The notes: generated by a model not told the origin, from the letters alone. Positions 12,162 to 24,533 are shown, numbered from the stretch's first letter. The stretch: 64,000 nucleotides of DNA from Gnetum montanum (GCA_015680685.1 MNCI01009549.1:48191-112190); one strand, 5' to 3'. Numbers and translations: made by a program.

Positions 12162-12172
12162 TACCCCACGAC
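12162..12172 (-). other. Element B polypurine tract
   Basis: The minus strand reads GTCGTGGGGTA immediately before the LTR TG, the same G-run and position as GTCATGGGGGTA before A's 3' LTR. Confidence 0.7.
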
Positions 12173-14222
12173 TAAATGAAAACTCATCCTCGAGTATAGA
12201 AGAAGAGGAAGAAGTCCCTTACCATATATATTAAGAGGTATGGAATGTTTGACTGATATGCAGAGTGACATAGAGGAAATAGACAAATAAAGAAGTGCTT
12301 GAGCATATACCATTACAATTGTGTACAAAATTGGATGTTCATGGCAACAAGAAAGAACACCCTTGGATCCAATGGACATCTAACCCCTCTTGGCAACAGA
12401 AGAATGAGGGAGAGGTAGAATAGATCCATTGGTCATGAACAATCTCTTGTGAGTGATATTGTTGAATCATCCTTAGTGAAGACAATCTTGCTTCCCGTCC
12501 ATGCTCCCCAGTCCAATCACAACAAAATCAAGGATTACTATATAAAGTGTAACACATAGCAGTTGAATACCTTATCTTGTCAGTGATTTTATCTAGCTAA
12601 GTTTTGATTGTGGTAGATTGGTTGCTTGATAATGTTAGTGGGAAGACTGAAAAATGGGTTAAGTAAGAGAAGCAGTCCATAAAATTTAGAAAAAGCTTAA
12701 CACAAGGAATACTAAAAAGAGGGTATGGAAATTCACAACAATAAAAAGAAAGTATTCACTAAAAATAGTTGTGAAGGTTCACACAATTGGATGGCATTAA
12801 TGGGATAAATAAAAATAATTCGATTGTAAAAATGTCTAAGGTTAAAGAACTTAACTTAACCAAACCAAAAGATATGCAAGTGGGTCCTCCCTAAAGCAGG
12901 CACAGGCCTTTTATGCCCTTGCATAACTTGAAACCAAAGAGTTCATGGGCATCATGTATGATTAATGGTCACAGAAGGTTAAGTACAAAAACCCAAAAGT
13001 AACTGACTAAGAAACCCAACACATCAAACCAGAACATCGAATCAAAATGTGAAATTGGCAGTGAGATAAGGCATGAAAAGCATATATGGATGAGAGAGAG
13101 AATGGAATGGAGTTCCTAATTATGGTCACATGAAGTCTCTTGTGTGTTTGTGATCAAATGACTTGGTAGGATCCATTCTTAGTCTAGACCAAAACCAACC
13201 ACTTTCAATGACTTTGCATTGACATTCTAAGACTAGTCCATCCCTTAGGACACAAGAATGCTCCCACAAAACAACCACCATTCCAAATTGGAGAAGAAGT
13301 AGGAAGTGAGAAAGGACCCTAGTTAGAGAAGACAAGACAAGTCCCATAACCAGTATTTGTAGCCCTTTTATTTGGTCTAAGGGATGTGCTTTGAATTCCC
13401 ATATATATATTTTTTGAATGAGAATCATACCATGCAAAGAGCCATGCTTTTTTGCATTTATTTTGTCCAAGGGATGTGCTTTAAATCCTCATCATCTCTC
13501 TCTTTCTTTTCTTTTCTTTTTTGAAAATGAGAACTACACCATGTAAGGATGAATTTGACTTCTTGTTGTGGAATGACATAGAATGGTGAGAAGTTCACAA
13601 GAACACCCCTGCACTCAGGAAAATAGAAAAGCATGAAGAATACCACATCCCTTTGAAGCCACACCCTGTTTGATCCTTTGATTCCTTCCCAATTCCGAAA
13701 ACTACACAAGTCATAAATTTATTAAGGTTGTATTAATGAAAAATGGATCACAAATTTCCAAAACAAGGAAAACCATAGAGTGTGTGGATGGGTGGATGAT
13801 GTGGATTCACTGCCTATTACATGAAAAGAAACCATGTCCTAATTGTTAGTGATAACATTCAAAGTCAGAAACCAGACATCAACAATCAAATCAAAATTGA
13901 TACAAACCATCATCGAGTAGCATATTATCATTGTACCTAGCACCTTATTAGCAAAAAGAGTAGAGAATTACATAAAAAATGAGAAAATATAAAATAAAGT
14001 AAAATATATTCAAGAAATATTAAATATACTAATGATGGTGTAAAACAAAAACTTAGAAAAGATCAATAACCTGAAAAACAAAAGGATGTAAAATAAAGAA
14101 TATGAAAATAAAAAATTGTAAAATAAAAAATGTGTAAAACAAAAAGTCAAAAGACTAAGGATCCACTTAAAGTATTAGTATGGATGGCCATCTCTCTCAT
14201 GACTAAGTTTGAAGGAGGAGAT
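12173..14222 (-). other. Element B 3' non-coding region
   Basis: About 12840-14220 is homologous to the non-coding stretches of A and C. About 12173-12839 has no match to the aORF of A or C and I recognise nothing in it; the short ORFs there look like chance. This is where the family either gained or lost the aORF. Confidence 0.6.
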
Positions 14223-15600
14223 TTAAAAGATTAAGCATGATTGTCCATCTGGCAAGGTGTCTGTTGAGTTGGTTGGCTTGGGCTCATGGAAAGGTTTTAG
14301 CTGTTGGATGTTGACTAATTGCTTCTTATCTAGGCTATTAAGTTTATATATAATCATGGCCCTAGATAGAAAAGTTTCTTCGATAATGTAAGTTCCTTCC
14401 CACAAAGTTTGAAACTTGGTTCGTTGAGGTACATATGTAGAATTCTAGTAGAGAACCTTATCTCCTAGTTGAAACTTAACTTTCCTTATTTTGAGATCAT
14501 GATGTTTCTTATTGAATACCTTATGAATTTCTTTGGATGACAAGGCCATTAATCGATTTTCATCTAGCAAGTTGACGTTCATTAATCTTTTCTTTTTTGC
14601 TAGACTTAGATCCATGTCAAGGTCATAGGCTATAGAGAGTGTACGGAGCTTAGATTGAATGGGTAGTGTTGGTAGTTTTCTGTACATAAGCTCATAGGGA
14701 GAATAACCTATGAGAAGCTTCCATGTGGATCGATAGGCCCAAAGGGCATCATTTAATTTGGTACTCTAGTCTCTTCGATACTTGCTAATAGTGTGCATTA
14801 GAATTTTTGTAATCTCCTGATTAGTGAATTCAGCTTGATCATTGGCTTGAGGGTGATAAGGTGTTGTGAGTTTGTACTTAACTTCGAAGCATTACATAAG
14901 TTTTCAGAAAGTGACACCTATTATCAGAAATTAATGCACAAGCCATACCAAACCTGTTTATGATGTTCTGTTGTACAAACTGAGTAGCAGTAGTGGATGT
15001 ACAGTTGGTGACGGTTGTTGCTTCTACCCACTTAGTGTAATAGTCAACCACGACTATTATATACACCTTTTCATTTGACATAGGCATGATGGGATCCATA
15101 GAGTCAATGCCCCAAATATCGAATGGCTCAAGAGGTTGAATCCATTACTATGGCCCCTCCATTCGAGCTGTCATTCCACCATCTCTTTGACAACAATCAT
15201 AAGAGCGGATGAACTAGTCTGCATGTTTGAAGATTGTTGGCTAGTAATATCCTACCATGAGGATTTTTATGGTCATGCATCTCATAGCGTAATGGCTCCC
15301 GCAAGGGCCTTCATGAACATCCTAGAGAATGTGCAATTGATCCATGTTAGGGACACACTAGCGTACCAAGCTGTCAGGACATACTTTGTAAAGGTTCCTG
15401 TTGATTTCCATGAAATGCTTAACCTAGTGAAGAAACTATTATCTCTTCTAGGTGTCCAACCCTTATGGCAACCCTTGCTTGAGCAGATAAGTAAGAATGG
15501 TGTCATACGATCTTGGTTCATTGGGCATTTATGCATTAATAGCCCCTATAAAGAGATATTTATCAAGAAATTGATCAGATAAGGAGCTCTCTTTCTCCTT
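14223..15600 (-). pseudogene. Element B integrase
   Basis: Minus-strand blocks: DQLHIL..., zinc finger remnants, then the core MDPIMPMSNEKVYIIVVVDYYTKWVEA with the first catalytic Asp and ISDNRCHF in place of the usual DNGTHF (about 14878-15099). The C-terminal part (14445-14687) has IRKVKFQLGDKVLY, and the end PDGQSCLIF with its stop at 14223 aligns with the end of A's integrase. Interrupted by stops and frameshifts. Confidence 0.7.
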
Positions 15601-16900
15601 GTCATCCCATCTTAGCTATGATAAGTGGTTGACAACCACATTCTCCACATCCTTTTGATCTACCAGTGTGAGATTGAACTCCTGCAAAATCACAAGCCAC
15701 CATATGACATGGGGGCTCACCATTGGTTTATTCATTAAAAATCAGATGGTGCTATGATTTGTATGCACAAACACTTTATAACTAAGCATATAGTGCTTGA
15801 ATGTTTCTAAGGCAAACACCACCACCATCAAATCTTTTTCCATAGTGGTGTAGTTCAGTTGTGCACCTACGATACTTCGACCTACACAGTGAATGTAATA
15901 TAGACATTTTTAATCATCCAACTATGTAAGCACTACCCCCGAAGCATAATTTGATGCATCAGTCATCACATGAAATGGCCTAGACCAATCGAGAGATTAT
16001 AAAGATTGTAGAATTAGGGTCTTAATAAGCTCCTACTTCAGTTGATGAAATGTTGTTTCAAATTTAGGGGTTTAGACAAATGGTACATATTTTTTTGTTA
16101 ATTTAACTAATGGCTTGGCAATTTTGAAAAAGTTCTCAATGAAGCGCCAGTAGTAGCCAGTATGACCAAGGAATGATTGCACTTCTTTAACCATTTTTGG
16201 TTGATGGGTTATTCCTTGGATGACCCTTATCTTTTCAAGATCCACCTCGATTCCTACTTTTGAGATATAATTCCCTAAGACTATGTTTTCTTGGACCATA
16301 AGATGGCTCTTTTGCCAATTAAGCCAAAGGTTTGTCTCGACACATCTCCTCAACACCTACTTAAGATAGTCTAGGGCTTTGCCTGAACATAGCCCTGTAA
16401 GTAGAAAAGTCATCCATGAAAACTCCTACCCCACTACCAATTTGTTGTTGGAAAATGCTAAGGACTAATTATTGAAATGTAGTTGGGGCATTACATAGAC
16501 CGAATGGCATTTTACGGTAAGCAAAATTCCCCCAAGGACTTGTAAAAGTTATCTTCGCTTGGTCCTCTGGTGTGATCTAGATTTGGTTATAGCCACTATA
16601 ACCATCCAAAAAGCTATAGTAGTTGTGCCTAAATATGGTGTCCAGTACTTGGTCAATAAAGGGCAACAAAAAATGATCTTTAAAAGTTGCCATATTAGGT
16701 AGCCAAAAGTCAATGCACACCCACCATTTACCTCCTTTCTTAGGCACGATCACGAGTTGGCTAACCCACTCAGTATCTACAATAGGGTAGATGAATCCCA
16801 CCTTGAGGAGTTGCTCGATCTCCTCTTTGATAATCTACTTTAATTTAGTATTCAATCACCGCTGCGGCTGTCATTTCGACTTAATGGTAGGATCAGTGTA
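15600..16900 (-). pseudogene. Element B reverse transcriptase and RNase H
   Basis: Minus-strand RT fragment at 16577-16801 reads GFIYPIVDTEWVSQLVIVPKKGGKW, FKDHFLLPFIDQVLDT and SFLDGYSGYNQI. Next come the APTTFQ and FMDDFS blocks near 16410-16490, and a thumb/connection piece with QSFLGHTGYYWRFIENFFKIAKPLVKLTKK at 16072-16356. RNase H lies at about 15640-16000. Best preserved RT catalytic motif among A, B and C, but frame breaks remain. Confidence 0.75.
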
Positions 16901-17339
16901 TATCTAGTGCTGGCATATTCATAGATGTATTCCTGTGAGCTCAGAATATGACCAAGAAAAGGCTACTAACCATATTCCCACAACATTCATCAACATCTTA
17001 TTTTGTCATGTAGCAAGTTTGGCATTAATAATGATCGAATTTTCATTTATTAAGAATACATACTCCATTCCGATCAGTAGTATCTTTAATTCAAGGGGTT
17101 CTTGTTTGAAAGTGTTAGGAATCTCCAACTCTCCTCAATTGATATCATCATTTACTCCCTTAGAGAGCTGGTGATGAACTTGCAAGTTCATCCATACTTG
17201 CAACATAATCACACGTTAGGCCCTCAGTAGGTTCCATGCATAATGTATTGCTACTAGAATTAGCTATTAACCATTAGGTGCCTTCTTGTTTTGTAGCTAC
17301 CATGTACAAACATCTTTGGATTTCAATTTTCGATGCATA

Positions 17340-17969
17340 CTAGTTGCATGCAGAGATAGATGTTTGCTTCACTGACCATACGTTTTGCACACAATGGCAC
17401 CCTGAATCACTATACGCAATACATGGAACCCTCTTTTTCTCGATCTTCCCAAATTCATTTTCTTTGGATATCTCTAAATAAAGATCTCTAATGTCCATTT
17501 TGGAATCAACAGTTCTTAACCATGTCCTTCCCATGATAATTGGTAAGTCCCCCTTACAGTTCTCCACTTTAATTACCAAGAAGTTGGTAGGATATGACCA
17601 TCCACAAATGATGGTCATGATGTCTTCTACCAATCCTAATGGAATAGTGATGGACTGGTTTATCGACTCTAACCAAATGTTACTCTTCTTCAAGGGAGGA
17701 AGGTTCCATGTAGTGTACATCTCATGTAAGATTAGATTAACATCAAAACTAGAGTTCAAAAGAGCTTTACAAGGCTCATTCCTAGCAATTTGCAAATATA
17801 CTAAGGGACTCCTAGGATCAACTAACTTCTTGGGCAAGTTACCAACTTGAATATAATCAAATACAACATGGGTCAACATCACGGTATGGATTCGAGAGGG
17901 ATTTTGGTTTGAAGGGAACTTAGATAAAGGTGAAATAGAGGAAGGTGGGGGAGCAAGATTACTAACCAC
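17340..17969 (-). pseudogene. Element B protease (long open stretch)
   Basis: A 209-codon open frame, the longest in the A family here. It has a proline-rich linker (APPPSSISPLSKFPSNQNP), then CKALLNSSFDVNLILHEMYTTWNLPPLKKSN, the conserved IPLGLVEDIMTIICGWSYPTNFLVIKVENCKGDLP, and IMGRTWLRTVDSKMDIRDLYLEIS. The catalytic position reads N-S-S instead of D-S/T-G, so it should not cleave. Confidence 0.7.
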
Positions 17970-17999
17970 TGGTGTGTCTAAGGGCTTTGGTGGATTACA

Positions 18000-19795
18000 A
18001 AGTTGAAAGAAGGGTCTTTTCCTTGATTGTGGTTCTGACCCACTTGGTTGGTTAACTGGTTGCAGATTAACTACCCTTGTAGTGTTTCTTTGCTATGGTT
18101 GGGCAAGTAATTCACCCTGCATGGATGGAGTAGGTGGTAGCTGTGTAGAAGGTGGAGGAGTAGGTGCAAGAATAGGAAGAGCATGAGGATAGTAGGTGGC
18201 ATTCCTCCTTGCATATGGCAGTTGGTAAACTTCAAGAGGGTAGTTGTGAGGTTGGTAAGCAGCAACATGCCTAGAAGAGTCCCATGGATATGAAGGTTGT
18301 TGAACATAATAACCATAGGAATTTGGTTACTAGTAGGGGTATTGCTATCTTGGAGATGCTAATGCCCACGATTGTGGTTGCTATCATTATTGGTACAATT
18401 CATAGGATTGCGATGGAGTTCCACTTGGATAATACTATTGTGGTTGGTAGAACTATTGAGAGTTTCCTTGTGGATAAGAAAATCTTTTAGGTGTTTTCCT
18501 TTATGCAGGTCATGGATGTAAGACATACAACCTAGATTCCTACAAGTGTGACACAATTGGACAACATCCTTTGGGATGTTCATACTAGCACATGTCACAT
18601 CTACAATCATCATCCAATTCACTATATACAACCATCTCGATTGCCACCATCTTACCCTTACCCTTGGATATGGCATGTTCAACTTCCTTATGTCTTTGAT
18701 GCTCACACTCACCACTTTGTTCCTTCAACTCTTCAACAATTTTTAAAATAGCTTGAAACTTATTATCCATGGAGTTCCATAATTGGTCAACCTTAGCCAT
18801 AATTTTAGACTACAATTTTTTTAGTGGTAAGATTTTCTAATTAGCCACCTTATCTCTAGTTAACTCATCCTCACTGTCACAAAATCAAACCCTCTTTTTT
18901 TGAATGGAAGGGTCCCTATTGTATTCCTCTACACTTTCTCACTTTCTTAATTCTCTCTTCTCTCTGGCTACTTGCTCAATTAACTTTTCGATTCGATGAG
19001 CACTTAACTCTGTTAGTCTTCCTTGAGCGTAGACACCAAGGGTTTTTCTTATTTCAGATTGCAACCCATCTATAATGTGGAGGAGTTGATCAAGCTGAGA
19101 ATATCCATGGCTAGGACACTTATGCAACATAGAGTAGTATTAGCCAATAGCAGCATCCAAGGGCTCATGGTTTCCTTATTTCCACCCTTGGATATCCTTT
19201 CCCAGATTGGACACTTAGGAGTACACTTGATATTTGTCATTAAACAATTCTAACATTGTACTCCACTGCCTAATTAATTCTAGTTCCAAGGACTAGTACC
19301 AATTTTTTGCTTCCTTAATGAGTGTTCTTGGAAATAATTTCAACTTTTGCCAATTTTTCTAAATATTTTGCAAGGCACATGCATCCTAGAAGGCTTGGAG
19401 ATGGCTTTGCAGATCATTATTGTAGCCTCCTTCAAACTGAGGGATGTTGTTCATGTCCAACCTCTTTATTTTGCAATCCTTTACATGCCTTGTTGGAATC
19501 CTCATGGCCTCTGTAATGTTTAAGATGCTTTGAGTGGCAAGTAGAGGTTCATCAAGGCCATAATGATGGTGCTTATGATGTTCTCTACTAATTCTTCTTT
19601 AATGGTGGTGGGTCTCTCTAGATCACCCATGCCTCCGATCACAACTTTCCCAACGGTCCCTTCTATTTTTTGGTCTCGTCGATCACCTTCATCATGGTCA
19701 TGCCCTTTACGACCAAAATTTGAGCTAGATGAAGAAGAAGAAGACAATGAAGGGGAAGAAGAAGGACTTTCATCGTGCCGACACCTACCACCTTC
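18000..19795 (-). pseudogene. Element B gag, N-terminus deleted
   Basis: Minus-strand gag pieces: a polyserine/charged stretch at 19520-19747, a helical REIRKTLGVYAQGRLTELSAHRIEKLIEQVAREKREL segment at 18939-19130, and at 18585-18800 VDQLWNSMDNKFQAILKIVEELKEQ..., ending in the CDMC*YEHPKGCC block. The stop in that block sits where A keeps CAA (Gln). The roughly 170 N-terminal codons seen in C are absent because of the junction near 19800. Confidence 0.65.
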
Positions 19796-19800
19796 TCTTT

Positions 19801-21888
19801 GATGAGATAGAGAAGCAGTTCAAATAGAATGAACATAGAAGAAAAGCCTTGCCCTTTTCCTACCTCATCAAAATTGTGCAAAAGGGTAGGAATAGTTTGC
19901 TATGCCAACGATGCAATCAGACATGCTCCTTCTACCTCTTGGGTAGAAATGATGAAAGACAAGACACCTACCACAACCAAGGAAGAGGAGTAGCAACCAC
20001 CACCTCCACCACCCACTTACAAAACAACACTGGAGTTCCACACTACCCTAGAATAAATGCATGAGACCTAAGAGTAGCTCTTGCATTAGCAAGAGTAGCA
20101 AGCAAGAGTGTGTGGTGGCAATCCATTTTTATATTGCCTAGCAATGAGTCACCTCAACAAAGTAACTCAAACCATTAGCTAGATGGAGGGAGGTGGATCA
20201 ATTTTCTTAGTATAAAGAACGTAGTTGCCTACGAGATCAAATCCTAGCACCTAAGAGGTAACTGTATCTCTCTCACAATAAAAAAAATTTCCAAAAATCT
20301 TGAGGAATGTAGCTACTTTCTCGGTGTGTTTAGAGAAGGACGATGGGGTAACTATTTTGGTGATGCAACATTATGAGTAGGAGACAACAGTAGAGCTAGT
20401 TGCTAGTAGAATTCTTGAGGCATTGAACACACCTATGGCATCTGTACTAGACATTTTTGCACTTAGAGATGTGCAGACATCTGTAGGAATAGTTAGTGGT
20501 AGACTAAGCATAGCCTAGCATGAGTAGTTGTTGGATCGACTAGTGGAAACTGAGTAATCAATTTTGGATGTCTTTGATCTTCTAGATACAATCATTGCAA
20601 CCTAGTCAAAGCTATTAGAAGTAAGTGGAAAATGTAGTATCATAAAGGGGCAACTCAAAATAGCTTGAGCTAAAAAATAATGCTTGGCTATGAAGTTTGC
20701 TAAACTACGAGCCTACCTTACTAATCCTGCATTTCTCAACCCTACACTAATGCATGATGAAGCTTTTTAACAGTGCTTCAAGACAAGCTCATGAAGGTTG
20801 AGGATGCACAAGAAACAATGATCTTTGATCAATCTTTGGTTGATGCCACCATGCATAATATCGAAAAGGCCTTGGACTAGATTCACTAGGAGAATCTAAC
20901 TTTGACCACAGAAAATCATCACCTAGGGAATGTTGATGTGTAGAAGCAATAAATGTAAGATTTCATCCATCAATAGTAAGAGTATCTAGCTAAAGTGAAT
21001 AATAAAATAAGAATATTGGAAACTAAAAATAGAAATCTCTCCATGGAGGAAGTTCCAACTCTTTGCCAAAAATCTACGATAGAGATAGCCACATGGAAAA
21101 AAGAGGCTCTCAAGTTTGAGAGAGTTAAAAATCACTATAGAGATCAAGTTGATATACACAAAGAAATCAATGAGAGACATATTCAGATGGTGAAGATAAA
21201 AGTTAATGAGGCCCTCCAATAGCTCAAGGAAGGAGGTGATGTCTAGTAGCTTATCTTTGATAGGCTCAACAACTACAATAAAGTAGAAATCCACATGAAT
21301 GAGCTACAGATCAAGGAGATGATGGAGTACATGGAGCTATCCAATATTTGTTATGAAAATCTAGCTATGCTAATTTCTGGATGACTATAGTCTACATTGG
21401 AGAAATAGGTGGCTAGTTCATACTTATTGTATGAAGTAGAGATCAAGCATCATAAAGACACCAAGCAGAAGCTTGAGGTGGAAAATGCAGAACTTGATGT
21501 TCTTAGGCAGTAGTTCACCAATCAATGATCTACAACTAAGAACCTAGCTAGGAGAATGAATCACTACCAAAGGTTGTAGAATGTAGTAAAGGTGCTCAAT
21601 GTTGAATGTAAACTTTCTGCTACCTAGTTTGTTAATGTGAAGGAGATGTTCTTGGAAATGTCTTGTCCTTGTGATGTTCCCACATCGACCCACATCTGTG
21701 ATGCAACATGGAGTATGAAAAATCCTAGGTGTAAGGATAAGATGAAGGCACAATTGTACGCCTTCCATCTTCCATCAAAAGTTGCATTTATCGTAGGACA
21801 ACCACAACCGCGTTAACCACCATGTGCACCTAAAGTAGGAGAAGGTCCTTCAGAGCTTTAGGAGCCTCCACCGCCTGGGACTGTTTGA
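19801..21888 (+). pseudogene. Element A aORF (extra ORF downstream of integrase), C-terminal two thirds
   Basis: Homologous in sequence and order to the minus-strand ORF of element C at 31446-34309. From about 20995 the frame is well kept: ETKNRNLSMEEVPTLCQKSTIEIATWKKEALKFERVKNHYRDQVDIHKEINE... It is rich in Glu/Lys/Leu and looks like coiled coil. The end PPPGTV-stop at 21888 aligns with PHGTI-stop in C. About 950 bp of the 5' part was lost at the junction with B. Most stops fall at TAG. It lies where Athila elements have their env-like ORF, but I see no signal peptide or membrane segment. Function unknown. Confidence 0.6.
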
Positions 21889-22127
21889 ACTTCTTCCTCA
21901 TCTTCATACCATCAAAAGAATTGTGTTTTTCATTTTTATCCTAACCTTCAATTTTGTTGTCCTAAACACCAAAATTTTGTAATGATTGTAAATATGTACA
22001 CTCGGGCACTTAGTGTTTGTGTATGTTAGTAGTTAGTCAATAATCCCATATCTTCCCAAAATTTTATAAGAAACTTATTCATTCTTTTGTTTACCTAAGG
22101 ATGAATTTTCATTTAGTCATGGGGGTA
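21889..22127 (+). other. Element A 3' untranslated region and polypurine tract
   Basis: Short AT-rich region ending in GTCATGGGGGTA (about 22116-22127) directly before the LTR TG. The G-run is the likely plus-strand primer. Confidence 0.7.
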
Positions 22128-22980
22128 TGATGAGTCATGCCATGGTTTACATTAATGAGGCCTTGTTAACATGGTCTTGTCGACATGACCTCATCAATAT
22201 GGTTGTGTTGATTTATGATTTGATGCGTTCATGTGACCTCATTGATGCAGTGTTTGTTTTCACCTATAAATACATGCTCACCCACTTTATAGTAGAGCTC
22301 TTTTAGTTTTCCTTCCCACAATAGAAGTCAAAGAATGTATGGATCTTTATTTGAGCACTACTGCACCTAAGGACAACAATGTGTGTAGCAATAAAGATGA
22401 GCTTTTTGATAAACCTTACAACACTTTGAAATGGATTAATTATTTCCTTCATGAATTTAATGTTTTATGCAATCTCCTTTAATGCATTAAGTAATTAAGA
22501 AATTAATTAAGCTAAATTAAGCTAGATTAAATAGTGATTAATTAAGCACGTAAGTATGACCACTTCGAACATATGCTTGGCACTTAGTAATCCCAGTAAC
22601 GCTTAACATTTGGTAACTCAGTAGCGTTAAATGTGTTTAGGATGTGTACAACAAGTGGATGCAGATGCTTATGTTGGGATTAGTTAAGTGTAGCTAGTTA
22701 GATTAAATTAGCAATTTAATTATTTTATTCTTCATTTTTTATCCTTAGGCTACTTAAAACATAAAACATTAAAAATGATAAAAATCATAAGCCTTAGTTA
22801 CACTTAATCATACCTTTGCATTTCATAAGTATGATTGGGAAGACAATGATTACAACGGTTAGTTCACTTCCTAGAGACTAATGTACTTAGAAGGCTATAA
22901 GTCCATGGAATTCGACCAGATCGCGCATGAATGCTTAGTGATTCATATGGTTGGGCGTAGGGTCTACTCATCGCTCATCA
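22128..22980 (+). repeat. Element A 3' LTR (GTCGAC class)
   Basis: 853 bp, TGATGAGTCATG... to CGCTCATCA. U3 has GTTAACATGG, GTCGACATGACC and TCATCAATATGG motifs, then a TATA box CCTATAAATACATGC (22263 on). Flanked on the right by CTAGG, which should be the target duplication; the left copy is outside the window. Confidence 0.9.
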
Positions 22981-23240
22981 CTAGGTCATGGGTTTGATTC
23001 TACTATAAATGTTTGGATGTACCTATGTTTCAATTATTTTGAGTTCTAACACTCTTGTACATATCACATCTATTTCAAAGAAAGCCTTTATTTCAAAGAA
23101 GAAGATTCTTGAATAGAGTCCTTCATTGTTAAAAATTATGAGAATTTTCCATAAAGGATATTTTTTCTCAAGGATTATCTGAGTGAAGAAAAATAGTAGC
23201 AAAATATCTAGTCACATGTCATGTTTTACACATTCAAGTT
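22981..23240 (+). other. Spacer after element A, starting inside a SINE-like sequence
   Basis: The first bases, CTAGGTCATGGGTTTGATTCT, contain a pol III box B-like GGGTTTGATTC, so A may have inserted into a tRNA-derived SINE whose other half lies left of the window. The rest is AT-rich with nothing recognised. Confidence 0.4.
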
Positions 23241-23244
23241 GTGG

Positions 23245-23560
23245 GGTGTTGGAACCTGAAATAAGTGAAACATAAATATATCCTAAGATTCATAATCCAA
23301 TTAGAACTTTCTATAACTTAGCATTGCTCATCAAAATTGAACTCATGACTTTAAGCTTCTAAATTAAGTGTCTTACCACTAGGGTCACACTACAAGCAAG
23401 GGTTGCAAGGAAATCTAGAAGGACTATACATGTGAATCTCCCATAAATGGTTTGGTTATCAAAGTGCCTTAAGTAGATTTCTATAATGGCTTGGCAAAAT
23501 ATTTGAGTTATCTTTTGTTAGCAAAATGTTAAGATGAGTAATTAAGAAATAATAAAAATA
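23245..23560 (-). repeat. tRNA-derived SINE-like repeat, copy 1
   Basis: On the minus strand it has a box A-like TGACCCTAGTGGTAAGAC (about 23371-23388) and a box B-like GAGTTCAATTTTG (23333-23345), about 35 bp apart, then a 3' body ending in CTAATTGGATTATGAATC. Copies 2 (43618-44052) and 3 (53258-53405) share boxes and body. Similarity to copy 2 also continues rightwards to AAGAAATAATAAAAATA near 23560. Not a functional tRNA gene: no cloverleaf acceptor pairing. Confidence 0.65.
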
Positions 23561-23841
23561 AAACCATCATTATATTGCTTACAACTACTAATTTGAGGCA
23601 TCATTATATTTCTTAGAACTATTAATTAACATAACTGAAACTTTAAAATGCAACTAATGACACATGATATATAACCCTTGGATGTATATTTTACCATGCC
23701 CTAAGTGACACATGTATTATAATTAACCCATTTTAATAAAACTATTTTTAGATACTTGTTTAATCCACTCTTCCAGTTCATCCCATACAAATGTCAAACA
23801 ATGTTGGTGTGAAAATAAGAAATACGACAAGAAAGGTATAA
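23561..23841. other. AT-rich spacer before element D
   Basis: No gene, repeat or signal recognised. The last five bases, TATAA (23837-23841), are the left target duplication of element D. Confidence 0.5.
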
Positions 23842-24382
23842 TGTGAGAGAGGTAGCAGGGTTGGTGGTGACTTGCTACCTTCCCCATAGTTCAAGGACTA
23901 TGGGGATGCAAGGAGTCCTATGCATAGAACTACCATACTAGAATGGTAGTTCTATGCATTAGTAAGAGGAGGCTATAGCCGTCTTCATTATCCCACTTAG
24001 TAGGACATTTCCTAGGAGGGTTGTATAGTTCAACTTTGCATTAGGATGTAAACCAGGTGTGTTATGGGATGTTGCTTACTCTCATTATAGCACAACACCA
24101 AATCCCAACACATGGTGATGAATTTGAAAAGTTCAGTTGCTAGTCCCCATGGTGTCCATGGGAGTGAAGAAAGGGAGTGCTATCTATCTTTTATTAGTTC
24201 CATGCATTTGAATTACATATACACCACTCATGTTACATGCTAACACTAACTAGTTATTTGTTGACATGTGTTTCAAGATTGTTGACTATTAAGGCATATT
24301 CCTCTTAAGTTCCGTCCCAAACTAAACCTGTTTTATGGACTTTTAGGATGTTGGATAACATGTTAGGGACAACATTGTTACA
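23842..24382 (+). repeat. Element D 5' LTR (541 bp)
   Basis: TGTGAGAGAGG to ACATTGTTACA. The 3' LTR matches along its length except for the inserted element C. The stretch GGGAGTGCTATCTATC at 24173-24188 is the uninterrupted version of C's insertion site. Confidence 0.85.
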
Positions 24383-24397
24383 GATGTAATCAAGCCT
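24383..24397 (+). other. Element D primer binding site (tRNA-iMet type, decayed)
   Basis: GATGTAATCAAGCCT follows the LTR directly and aligns with TGGTATCAGAGCC, the initiator-Met primer site usual for chromoviruses, allowing a small indel and substitutions. Confidence 0.5.
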
Positions 24398-24533
24398 CAT
24401 AGTTTTTTTTAGTTAAAATTTACTTGATAAAATAGTATAGAGGGTTTGTGATTTGTAAGGTTTCCATTTTCAACTTCTACTAGCCACTCCTTTTCCTTTG
24501 TGAGTAACCTTGTGGAAGGTTTCTTTTATTAAG

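Larger units (their letters stand above)
11308..19800 (-). mobile_element. Element B: A-related Ty3/gypsy element lacking its 5' end and the aORF
   Basis: Minus-strand element nested in A. Reading the minus strand from about 19800 down: gag (lacking its N-terminus), protease, RT/RNase H, integrase, non-coding stretch, polypurine tract, 3' LTR. The 5' LTR, primer site and start of gag are missing: gag runs directly into element A's aORF near 19800. Unlike A and C there is no aORF; only about 660 bp of other sequence lies between the shared non-coding stretch and the LTR. Confidence 0.8.
1..22980 (+). mobile_element. Element A: Athila-like Ty3/gypsy LTR retrotransposon with a 3' extra ORF, heavily nested
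   Basis: Plus-strand element with order partial 5' LTR, primer site, gag, protease, RT/RNase H, integrase, non-coding stretch, extra ORF, polypurine tract, 3' LTR. PR-RT-RH-IN order is Ty3/gypsy; the RT and integrase wording (GFIYSIMDSEWVS, VVVDY.TKWVEA) and the Asp-type primer site point to the Athila lineage. Four insertions interrupt it: a LINE fragment at 417-1559, solo LTRs at 3797-4669 and 7569-8431, and element B at 11308 to about 19800. The 5' LTR is cut off by the window edge. It is non-coding now: stops and frameshifts occur in every ORF. Confidence 0.85.

Noticed and set aside
17491-17850. Plus-strand ORF of 119 codons
   Set aside because: Antisense of the element B protease, which matches A and C on the minus strand.
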